Shown: one piece after another, positions 53,950-64,000 of the stretch
How the letters are laid out: each line of letters begins with the position of its first letter
Position numbering within the stretch: the first letter of the stretch is position 1
Source of the DNA: Plasmodium malariae
Lineage: Eukaryota; Apicomplexa; Aconoidasida; Haemosporida; Plasmodiidae
NCBI RefSeq assembly: GCF_900090045.1
Contig: NC_041784.1
Coordinates: 1-64,000 of the forward strand
Direction of reading: 5' to 3'
DNA: 64,000 nucleotides
The notes under the pieces: generated by a model
Database searches by the model: none
Told to the model about the DNA's origin: nothing
The model's input: the letters and a program-made list of their open reading frames with translations, nothing else
Translations under genes and position numbers: made by a program

Positions 53950-56900
53950 GCTATAGATGACTTATATTGAAATATATGCAATAAAAAAAAAAATTTAACA
54001 TCAAGTTATACACTTCCAACAATAGAAAAATAACTCTTTTATTTTAATGTTTTTTTTTTAAAAATTAACATATAGAGCATATTTCATTACTTAATCTAAA
54101 AAAAAAATACCAAAAAAAGGATGCTAAAAAATTTTATAATTAATATTATTTATAAAAAATTAACTTTAAACAAAATTATTTAATTTCAATTCATTCGCAT
54201 ATATTCACAAAATACAATTTAATTACATATTACAGTGATTAAACTATTTCTTTTTGTGATTTTTAATTATTAGAAATTATTGAATTTATTTACAATATAC
54301 AATGTATATAATATAGGTATATACTACTGTTCTAGATATTTCTAGAATAATTATTATTTTTAAGCTTTTCTACTAAATATTCTAATTTTATAAATATTAA
54401 ATTTCGGAAAAAGTAGTTAATAATGATAAAAAAAGTATTAGTTTTTACAACAATGAAGCAAAAGTATCAATAAGTTCAAAATATCTAGATTTTGTGAAAA
54501 TTTCCGTATTTTACTGATCATAACGCGTGCTTTTTTTTATAGTTCATAATATCTTTAAAAAGTCATATTTGTTATACAATTCATAATATATTAAGATATA
54601 TATATTTAAAAAAGGAATTATAAATTTTTTTTATTTTTGTATAATAATCATTGAAAATTATTATTTTTTGTTTTGTTTATATGCTTATTTGTAAATAACA
54701 TGTTTTTATACATACGAATTATTTTATTTTTTTAATTAAACAAATATATTTATAAAAAATGTAAGAAAAAAAAATATGGTATAATACCCATATAAATTGT
54801 GTAAAAATCAGAATAATTTTGTTTCAGTAGTGCATTTTTTTAACCCTATCTTGAATAAAAATAAAAATCCTTTTTCTTCTTAATTTTTTTTTCATAAAAA
54901 TTCAAAAAATTTTTATAAAAGTAAACTAAATCAACAATTGCTTAACTTCACTAATATTATCATTAATATAGGCAACATGTAATTTATTTGTGATATATTT
55001 TATTAGACAAAATTATTGATCTCTTACATATATTATTACTAAATATTATCTTTAGGCTAATATATCTGAAATTTTTTACGAATATTTTGAAGCATAAAAT
55101 AAAATTATTTTATACGCACATGTATAACATTTACGGAAAGGAATATAAATTACGTAAAGTATTATAACATTTAATAATACCAAAATAAATGAAAAAGTAT
55201 TAAGGAATATATTAAAATGTTTCTTTGCAAAGTAGTGAAGTTTTTTACATACATTTTTCCATATATTTACCTTAATATTTCTAGATAGAACTATATTTTT
55301 GCAAAAAAAAAATAAAATATATATATGCTATTTTATATTCTAAGCAATGCACTCTTATATATGCATATAGTACAATTAGAAAAATAATATTAAAATTAAT
55401 TTTACATGTCAATTTGAGTTTACAAGATAGCACTTTTAAGAAAATAAAGTATCATGTAAAAAGCTCGTATATATATTTAATCAAAAATCATATATATTAT
55501 ACTCATATAATTGAGTCCTCTACCGAAAATACAACTTAATATTTTAATTAGAATATTCTGGAGTTAATAGCATTAATAAATGCATAATTTCATATAGAAT
55601 AACTTACAATAAAAAATAATGTAGTTCAAAAAAACGAAATTTTATGTACAAAAAATTTAGTAAAACTTAGGAAATTATTTTTTCTATAGATATTTTTCTT
55701 TAAAATGTTAACTATATTAATATAAGGCTTTTACGATTTATATATAAGTATTCCTAAATAATATATTAAACTGTAACTCTTATACAACTAATATAAATGA
55801 AATAAATTTGATGTTTTATGAAATAACTATCAGAGCAGAAATATTTTTATGTGTAGGTTTTTATCCCATACTCTTTGTTGCATTTAGCGTCAGGGGTAAT
55901 TATAAAAATATTATACATTAAATATATCTTTTTAATTATATAATAATAATTTACAGAAGTTTTCCTAAGAAAATTACTTTTATAAAAAATTAATAATTAA
56001 AAAAAAAAACAAATGGTAGGTCAAAGATGTTCAGATATTGTATTTTTTTTTTTCATTTCTATATTTTTATTTCTCTTGTAACATTTTCATACTATTTTTA
56101 CTACAGTATTTATATTAAACATAATTTATTTTATTTATATTTTGACTGCATATTATATATTTTTAAAAAATAATACATAATGTAAAATTACAAGAACAAT
56201 ACTTAATTTTTAATCTTTTTTATTTAATATGAGTTTGATTTTTGTGCAACATTACTTTTATATTTCCTATAAAAATAAAAATTCACCTATTACAGCTAAT
56301 TATATGCATTAGATTTTTTATAGCATAATAATTACCATAAACTTATTTATCAAAGAAAATACTAAAATCTCATTTTTCTACGGTGTCTATTCAAATTTTT
56401 TTTAATTACTTGATTACTTCTTTGTTTATATAACATTTTTCTTTAACACAAAAACTTAAAGAATACAATGTAGACGTAGTATGTATGTATGTATGTATAG
56501 AAGTATTCATGTCAAAAACTAAAATTATATTTGTCATTTTTCCCCTGTAACTTTTTGTTATATATATTAAGAGATAGTGAAAAATTTATATTTACATATT
56601 TATATAAAAAGTTGTTTCATTTAATTTAATAACATGTGCTATTTCCAATATACGCCTTTATATAGTAGAATTTATAATATATATAAAAACTTATTTTATT
56701 GTTTATTATACGTTCTACTATTAGTATATAATATATAAACTGTTTCACACGTGCACATTTCTTATCTTATAATAACAATTATTTACAATGCACTGTTGCA
56801 AAGAATAAAATATCTTTTTTATTCTTTGTACTACTTTAAATTATGAGTTATGTGCGTGCTATTATATATATAAAATATTTAATTTTAGTAAACTCAATAA

Positions 56901-57274
56901 ATGCAAATATTTTAATACATTTTTAATATCATTTAGTGTAATTATATATACACTAGAAAAACAAAATATATGGAATTTTCTGATCTAACACTCCATACTT
57001 TTGATTACTTGTAATTCTCTATATATTTTAATTGTTAATCTTTTTTACAAAGATAATATATCAATAAAGCATTCTTAAATAAGATAAATTAATATATCGT
57101 TTGCTATATCAGAGTTTACTGTCTACTGGTATATATGTTCTAATTTATGTATTTGTTTTCTTTTTTTTTTATTTTTTACTTTTTCATTAGATGATTATAT
57201 TGAAAAATATTCTTGTTAAAATTATTATTCATAGTATAAATTCAATATTTTCTTTCCCTTTCTTAAAAGATTAC
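53950..57274. other. intergenic stretch, no gene seen
   Basis: A 3.3-kb A/T-rich spacer without recognisable coding sequence; it includes a (GTAT)5 microsatellite at 56479-56498. Confidence 0.5.
56479..56498. repeat. (GTAT)5 microsatellite
   Basis: Five perfect GTAT units. Confidence 0.9.
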
Positions 57275-58518
57275 TCATGTAGCATAATACGCTACATTTA
57301 ACTGTCTTCTATCCAAATTTGATTTTCTTTGTTCATACATGTATTCTGTTAATTCTAGTGTATCTGTATCTTCCAAATTACGTCTACTTGATTTTTTCTT
57401 TAATATTCGAGTATTCATCCACGACCAAATTGGAGTAAACTATTATTAAAATGATATATATAATATGCTTATATAATAATTATTTCATATTTATTTTTTA
57501 TTTATGTATCTATTAAACAAATATATATAGCAGTAAATTAAAATATTTAAATTAATAAATTATATTAATAATTACTTTATACAAGAGGAAGCCAAAGAAG
57601 AATATTACAATAAAAGGTATAACAATGTACAGGATAATTTGAGAAGAACCAAAGGTTGATGGATTAATTACAAATTCTTGGTCAATATTAGCAGTATTAT
57701 ATGGACTTGAATCTTGTTCTTCTGCGGAAACTTTATTAATTATGCATGTCAAACGAGATAACTTTTCATTAAAACAACTGGGAATATGATTTTTTAGTTG
57801 CATAATATACGTAACAAATTTTGTTTTTGCACAGTCATACAGTTCATTATAAGTATTATCAGCATTAACAAGATAAGCACTAAATTCATTGTTACACATA
57901 TTATTATGATTTTCCAGTGTACTCTTAATGTAAACGTGATCTTTGCAATAATCAAAAGCAGTCTTCATTTTTTCAAACGTCTCCATATTAGTTTCTTTAA
58001 AAAAAGTACATTTGCATTTACCAGGCTTATAAAGAATATTTGAAATATCATTGAGTATTCCAATAACTTTAGAAAATGAATTTTCCTCTAATTTACTTAA
58101 TAATAATTCATTGCCTAACCAATAGTACAAATTACGACACTGTTCTTTACAATCATTGCCATCTGAAGTAAAAGCTACATAACATAAAGCCCTCGCAAGC
58201 TTATCTTGAACACTTTTAATTTTTTCATAATTATTTAATTGAGCCTTTTTTTTTGAAAATTCACTATTATCTTCAAACGCAAAGCAATAATTATTATTTG
58301 ACTCAAAATTTTGTCTATAATAAATTTTAGATGGTAGTGATTGTATAAAACTTTCCTTAGAGTTAATAAAATAAAAAAAAAAAAAAAAAATTTATGTATA
58401 TAGAAAAGCCAAATCTTCAGAATTATTTTATTAATGTAGTTCATAAGAAAAAGCATATTCCCCTGAATATATATAAATTACAATTTAAGATGATATGAAC
58501 CTGTAGGATACCGGGCAT
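57275..58518 (-). CDS. pir: PIR protein, three exons, intact
   Basis: Predicted 320 aa. Exon 1 is 58501-58518 (six codons, MPGILQ, donor GTTCAT); exon 2 is 57576-58355 (260 codons); exon 3 is 57275-57439 (54 codons plus TGA), acceptor after AATAATAG. Exon 2 starts ESFIQSLPSKIYYRQNF, a typical PIR opening, and has Cys at about residues 30, 64, 75 and 79 (ARALCYVAF, DCKEQCRNLYYWLG). A KCKC pair and further Cys follow, as expected for the disulfide-rich variant domain. The single membrane span (IILYIVIPFIVIFFFGFLLYK, about 245-266) ends at a GTAATT donor in phase 0. The cytoplasmic exon begins FTPIWSWMNTRILKKK and ends NVAYYAT, matching PIR tails. The intron before exon 2 holds an 18-T tract on the coding strand. 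This is the cleanest PIR model here. It is a surface or exported variant antigen of the infected red cell; ligand unknown. Confidence 0.92.
58373..58390. repeat. poly-A tract, 18 A, inside the first intron of the PIR gene
   Basis: On the coding (minus) strand this is an 18-T tract ending 15 bases before the acceptor-side AAG, so it probably acts as the polypyrimidine tract of the intron. Confidence 0.85.
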
Positions 58519-61500
58519 TTTTGTATATGTCTTGAGTCTTAGAATATTCTAAATAGGAGAATAAAAAACATTTTTAAAATGCATTTATATATTATATATA
58601 AGAATACACAATGTATTCGTAATTTTCATAAATTTTATTAAACATTTAAAAATGAAAAAATATATTATCTATTAGGAATTGTTTTCAAATATTTATAAGG
58701 TATAAATTATAATAATGAAATTATACTTATGTAAATGTAACATTTAAATATATAATATAACCAGAACAATACATAATATCATACACAAATAAAAAAGTTA
58801 TAATATTATTTTAAAATTTTGTCACATATTCAAATGTTAAAAATTATAACTACTTATCATAAATTTAAGGTTTCTTCGAATATACCTATACGTGCGATAT
58901 TACATGCAGGTATGAAAACAATTTTATCATTTAATATTCTTAAAAATATATTTTTGGTTAATTTTTTTTTTCATTGTTAATATAAGAAATTATTATCTAA
59001 CATATACAACAGCTATGTACACATATATATAATTGCATTTTCTTAGTGATGCATTCCTATATTTTAATTACATTTAAGTTCATTGTAAATTTTTAAATTA
59101 GGAATATATGAATTAATTGAAAATTCACATTATATTTTTCAGAACGTTCTATTCATTTAAATATTATTAGAATAGATAATAATAAAAATTTCAATAAATT
59201 AGTAGCAAAAATTAATATAAAGTTATCTAATGTGCATTTAACTCAATATATAAATATTTAATTCTCTGATATATACAATTTATCTTGAATATCTCTATAT
59301 ATTACATTATATTAATATTATATTTTTATTACTTGTAAAATTTAATGCTTCAAATTTTCTTTGCATATTTTTAACTAAAAATATTAATATATATACAATC
59401 ATATTATTATTTATATTAAAGGTTATTTATTAATATTTTTATATAGATACAATAAATAATAGAGATTATAATATTATAAATATATTTATCAATTTGATGA
59501 AAATGATAACCTGTTTTACATATAATTTATTATTTTAATATATATTTATTTATATTAGCCTTAACTCTTCATTATTATATTACATTTAAATAAATTGATA
59601 AAAAATGTTTAACTTAAAATGAGGCTAAAATTTGTTTTGCATAGTTCGTATTTCTCAAGAAAAAGCACACAATAAAATAAATTCCTTAAATACATTTTTA
59701 TTAACAATATATTACCAAATTATTATCTCCTTTTATTATGAAGAGTTTTTATTACTGCTTTTTGACATTATTAAATTTATGGAGTTATTAATATATTCAT
59801 TAAATAGTTCTTTATGTTTTGTATCGTACTACTAAAAAAGGAGCACTGCAATAATTTTGACTAACATTTGTATTGAAATGAATATATTATTTTTTGGAAA
59901 CATTAATATCTTATTTTTTATTAGTTTTATATTTTGTGATTTTATTTTTTATATACATATTAGATTAAGTAGACAATATTTTCATAATTCATCACTAAAA
60001 TAATTAGTTATCCATAAAGTTAATATTTTTAAATAAATATTTAGAAATCCATTTTATTATTATGTATCTCTATGATAAATCTCTAAACACGTATAATTAT
60101 ATTTTATTCAGTTTTTTAAACATTTTTATATAAGTATATAGATTCCTCTTTTCTATTATAATTTTACTTAGGTTTTTTATTACTTTTAATCCATAGTTAT
60201 AAAAAAGAATAAATAATTTTCACATAAATGTAAATATTCTTAAAAATGCTTAATTTATAAAAAAATAATTTATTTTAAAAAAATTAATGACTAGTAGCTA
60301 ACCGCGTTATGGATATAATTACATTAATAGGAATAAAAATATCCTAAAACTTAATATCATATCTGTAAAAAATTTCATTCATTAATCATTTACTTAATAG
60401 GAGCTTTATTTTATTAGACGCTTACATTTTTTTCTTATTTATGCTTATCTTATGAAATCTTTGCTCCTTGATTTCTTCAACAGTAAATATAACCTTATAT
60501 TTAAGTATAATTTTCTTCTTTTTTAATTTCATGCATAATATATGACATGTTTTCTGAAATTATTGAAGAATTATACAAATTTTCACACACACAATAAAAA
60601 TAAGAGTAAAACTTTATTATATTTATTTCTAAAAAAAGTATGGTTTATATAATGATATACGTAAAAAAATGTACAAAAAATAATATTGCAATATTTCATT
60701 TTTACATAGTTTGTTGTTAAAATACGCAAAAAAAAAAAATAATAATAATAAAATAAATATTATTATATCATTTTTTATAACAAGCAAATATTTTGTATTT
60801 TAATAATAATACAAAATTTTCATAATTGCATTCCAATACAATTAGAAGTTGCTTGTCAAATATTTTCTTTTTGAATATATAATTTATATAAAGTAAAAAA
60901 TGCATTTTATTATATATATATCTATATATTTATTTATTTTTTTTTAATATAATTATAAAAACTAATTACTTAATACTCTCAGAATAAATAAAAATCTTAT
61001 GAAAAAATATGACACGCGCAGAAAAATACTCACCTGCATTCAATATATATCTATATTTATAGCATAGTCGTAATTATATTTATTTTATAATCTATTTAAT
61101 AGGTTACTAAATCTTATAAAATCAAATATTAAATGTTTATATAAATTCATTTACTATTTTCCATATATTATTTATTGTAAATTCTGTTATAAATTTTATT
61201 TTTATTTAATTTTCCTTAATAATTACGAGCGCTATATAAAAATAAAAAAATTTCTTGTATTATTAGTATATTTTATATGTTAATAAAAATATGATCAGTA
61301 TATTGTTATGAATTCTTTTACATTAAAGAATTTTATAAAAATTAAATATAATCATAAAGTCTATTGAATTTTTACAAAAGTTTTTCATTTCATGTTGTAT
61401 AAAAATACAACACATTAAATATAATAATATATTAAATAAAGGGCACCACAAAAAAATAAAAATAAAGAAAGAATGCGACCAAAAAATATAAATAAATACG

Positions 61501-61998
61501 AACTATTATTTTACAGAATTAAAAAAACCAATTGTATAAATTATATGTCTAAATATTATAATAATATTTTTCTTATTATTTAAGTTCATTTATAGTTATT
61601 CTAACACGCAATTTTGTTAAACAAATATATTATTGTACATAATATTGGGTTATTCGATTTTTTTTATATGATCCCTTTCAAAGCCTTTTTATCACATTTT
61701 AGATTAAGTACATTATATATAATTCCTTAGAATACAAATAATAAAAAAATATTTCTACTTTCCTTTAGTTTTGTAATTATATTTATAACAGAATATGTTA
61801 AAACTTCTAATGTTTTTACTATATATCTATTAGTTATCAATATCGTGCTAGATAATTGTTCATAACAATTTATTGTTAACCTTATCATACATAAAATATG
61901 TATCATTTTGTATTATACATTTAAGGATAACACATTTAATACAGTTTTATGTTATATAGTTTATAATTTCATATAAATTTTTTATGTTTGTTTATTTT
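58519..61998. other. intergenic stretch, no gene seen
   Basis: A 3.5-kb A/T-rich region between the intact PIR gene and the PIR remnant. A 67-codon plus-strand frame at 59632-59835 has no motif. A short (AAT) run lies near 60741-60753. Confidence 0.5.
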
Positions 61999-62097
61999 CT
62001 TATTTAAGGATTTTTTAATTTCATTATAACGTCGCTATTTGAATAATTCATTATATCTTTCATATTTTAGTGGTTGTCTTCTATTTAAACTAGTATC
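61999..62097 (-). pseudogene. possible cytoplasmic-tail exon remnant of the PIR pseudogene
   Basis: In one frame these 33 codons read DTSLNRRQPLKYERYNELFK, stop, then RRYNEIKKSLNK. The RRQ...Y pattern and the position, downstream of the broken PIR body and on the same strand, suit a PIR tail exon (the intact PIR ends with a related DRRQLNVAYYAT). I could not identify the linking membrane span between 62100 and 62690, so this is a tentative assignment. Confidence 0.35.
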
Positions 62098-62699
62098 CTT
62101 ATTCTTTTAATTTCAACTTTTATTTTTTCTTCTATTATCTTGTCCTTATTAAATAGTATTACATATAGATTATAATTTATTATATTTTAAATATGTTTAT
62201 TCTAGTTCGTTATCCAAGTTGATATAATAAGGGGGAAATTAACTACAAACATGAGTAAGTACTCAATATCCTTTAGGATTTCTACTCGGACAACTTGAAA
62301 TATAAATATATTATTATTTCCCTATATTGTTGTATAAACAACCCTTCACATTTCTTTTTTTTTTTTCTTCTTATATAACTATGACAAAAAGGATTTAAAC
62401 ATAAAAATGTAATATATAAAAAAAATATAATATAGTATTATATTATTGTTGTAAATTTTAAAGGACATTTAATTATAAACAGTAGTATAAAATATATATA
62501 TTTTAACGTAAAATGCGTATGTACTTTGTAAAAAAAAAAAAAAATTATAATTAATGTGATTATAGAGCAACAAATATTCCTAGACAGAAAAAAAGAGAAT
62601 CAGACGTATTATATAAACATACTTATGTACTAGAATTATCAACAATAGTACGCAGAAGTATATTAACTTTTGATACTTATTCTATATAATTCAACCTTA

Positions 62700-63990
62700 A
62701 TTTATTAGATCTCGCTTATTGGGCATCCAGTTTTCTTAATGGTCAGCCTTCTAATGGACACGGGGAATTAAGTAAAACTTATAATACAACATTTTTTGAC
62801 GAATACGAATAAGCTTTCGATCCATTATTTGATGATAAACTCTTAGATACTCACTTCCTTTCAGGTTTCTACACATTACGTTCTCTATCTGAGATATCAC
62901 TTCCAATATTTAGTTCTCCCTTTTCACCACTAAGCACTAACACTTTATGTGAAAATTCAGAAACATGTAATTTAAGTTATCTTTAAATATTTTCTCATCT
63001 ACATATTTTTTAGAAGCTTCTAGTGTTGTGGGGATGCTTTTATATAACCATACTGTCTTACCATGAGGATTACTCACCTGATGACATCTAATTAATCTAA
63101 AAGTGATGGTTTTTTCTGCTTGATAATACGCATTTTCCTTTTATCTACCATTTGATTTATATTTAACAGCATATTTTGAGAATATGAAATCTCCTTTTCC
63201 TCAGTTAAATTAAAACATATGTAATAAATAATTGGGATTATAACCTTCTTCGCATGTAAAATAATCTTAACAAGTATCCTTTCCAAATGCATTATAACAA
63301 TCCACTCTGTAAATTTTATATAGCGATTTAATTGAACTAAAGTATTTATCATATTAGATATATATAAAATCATCATAACTATTAACACAAGAATCAGCAG
63401 TGCTATGATTTTTAAAATAATTATACAAATACATTTTTTATTTTCTTTCGTTCAAAATGTCATTTGGATCGTAATGGATGTGATAATAACTTTTAGATTC
63501 ATAGTAATATTTATTTTTAACATAGCAAATTTTACTAAAATATGAATCATAATACTTTTTGGGATATTTATAAAACATTTTTCATATTTCATAATATTAC
63601 ACGTAGGTGAATTATGAACAACGATTATTACTCTACTCTGAGTTAAGTATTGTAGATTAGTTCTTAAAATTTCTCTCAATTTTAATACAGAGTTCACTAA
63701 TTCCTTGATATTTCCCCTTAAATTTTTGAAATTCTTTACATTCTTCATCAAAACAATAAAAAGTCGTTTCATTATTAAATATTTCTTATAATTTAAATTC
63801 CGGTAAATCTCTTTTAAGATCATTCTAAAAATAAAGGAAAAAATATGAGTTATATAAGTGCTAAAATATTTTCTATAAACAAAAATTCATTGTTCTTCTA
63901 AAGAAATGGATTATTAAAATAATAATATTTCAATATTTTCATTTACTATAAACCGCGTATGTGTCATATGACCTCCATTATAGATTGCAT
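62700..63990 (-). pseudogene. pir: PIR pseudogene at the right edge
   Basis: Exon 1 is 63973-63990: six codons (MQSIME) before donor GTCATA, the same length as in the two other PIR genes. Exon 2 opens at 63824 after TATTTTTAG in phase 0: NDLKRDLPEFKL, stop, EIFNNETTFYCFDEECKEFQ, then GISELCIKIERNFKN and another stop. Further stops interrupt a recognisable PIR core (YYESKSYYHIHYD, SIKSLYKIYRVDCYNAFGKDTC, EEGYNPNYLL). The region from about 63090 downwards continues in PIR style (SNPHGKTVWLYKSIPTTLEA), shifts frame near 62960, and ends in a Ser/Asn-rich stretch (SLSSNNGSKAYSYSSKN). More than ten in-frame stops and at least one shift make it dead. The two longer frames at 63092-63388 and 63452-63823 are out-of-frame shadows of this gene. 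Confidence 0.82.
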
Positions 63991-64000
63991 TTTATTATAG

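Noticed and set aside
63092..63823. Two minus-strand frames that look like separate small genes
   Set aside because: They are alternate-frame shadows of a broken PIR gene; the PIR-like residues appear in the other frame.
1..64000. Telomere repeats, tRNA or rRNA genes, CRISPR arrays, prokaryotic or viral genes
   Set aside because: I looked on both strands and saw no GGGTTYA-type telomere repeat, no cloverleaf-like or rRNA sequence, no regularly spaced repeats and no recognisable viral or bacterial protein.

Overview
This window is almost certainly a subtelomeric region of a malaria parasite, most likely Plasmodium malariae or its monkey-infecting sister P. brasilianum. The evidence is extreme A/T richness (runs of 18-23 A or T), small two- or three-exon genes with AT-rich introns of about 125-130 bp, and the families themselves: fam-l/fam-m type exported proteins (a signal-like exon of 28-29 codons, a PEXEL-like RLLxx motif, the EKKIFKxLDY signature and two C-terminal membrane spans) together with PIR genes (six-codon first exon, one membrane span, and a short exon beginning FTPxxS). 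fam-l and fam-m are known as large families of P. malariae. No rRNA, tRNA, CRISPR, telomere repeat or prokaryotic feature was seen.

Every gene or gene relic I can support lies on the minus strand. Left to right they are: fam-l pseudogene (1.3-2.2 kb); degenerate exported-protein relic (7.2-7.8 kb); fam-l gene (9.1-10.1 kb); pseudogene of a second PEXEL family, here called family X (15.7-16.6 kb); exported-protein pseudogene (22.3-23.1 kb); fam-l gene (28.3-29.3 kb); two more family X pseudogenes (34.7-35.4 and 39.4-40.4 kb); long PIR gene with a shortened tail (43.5-45.2 kb); tandem pair of fam-m-like genes (50.0-51.0 and 53.0-53.9 kb); PIR gene (57.3-58.5 kb); PIR pseudogene reaching the right edge (62-64 kb). 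Six loci look able to make protein and the rest are broken.

Exons were assembled by hand from reading frame, GT/AG sites and family pattern. The fam-l/fam-m products are expected to be signal-anchored, cut at the PEXEL-like site and exported to the infected red cell, with two membrane spans near the C terminus. PIR proteins are variant antigens with an N-terminal domain, one membrane span and a short cytoplasmic tail. No metabolic pathway or operon is involved; the genes are related by duplication, not by a shared biochemical route.

The long intergenic stretches are not featureless. The 5' flanks of three loci (from about 2.7, 18.0 and 29.8 kb) are diverged copies of each other, and so are the 3' flanks of the three family X pseudogenes (about 13.4-15.5, 32.2-34.4 and 37.1-39.1 kb). 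A short element also recurs about 150-200 bp beyond the stop of most fam-l/fam-m type genes. The region therefore seems to have grown by duplication of gene-plus-flank units followed by decay. I found no convincing new enzymatic or defence system.
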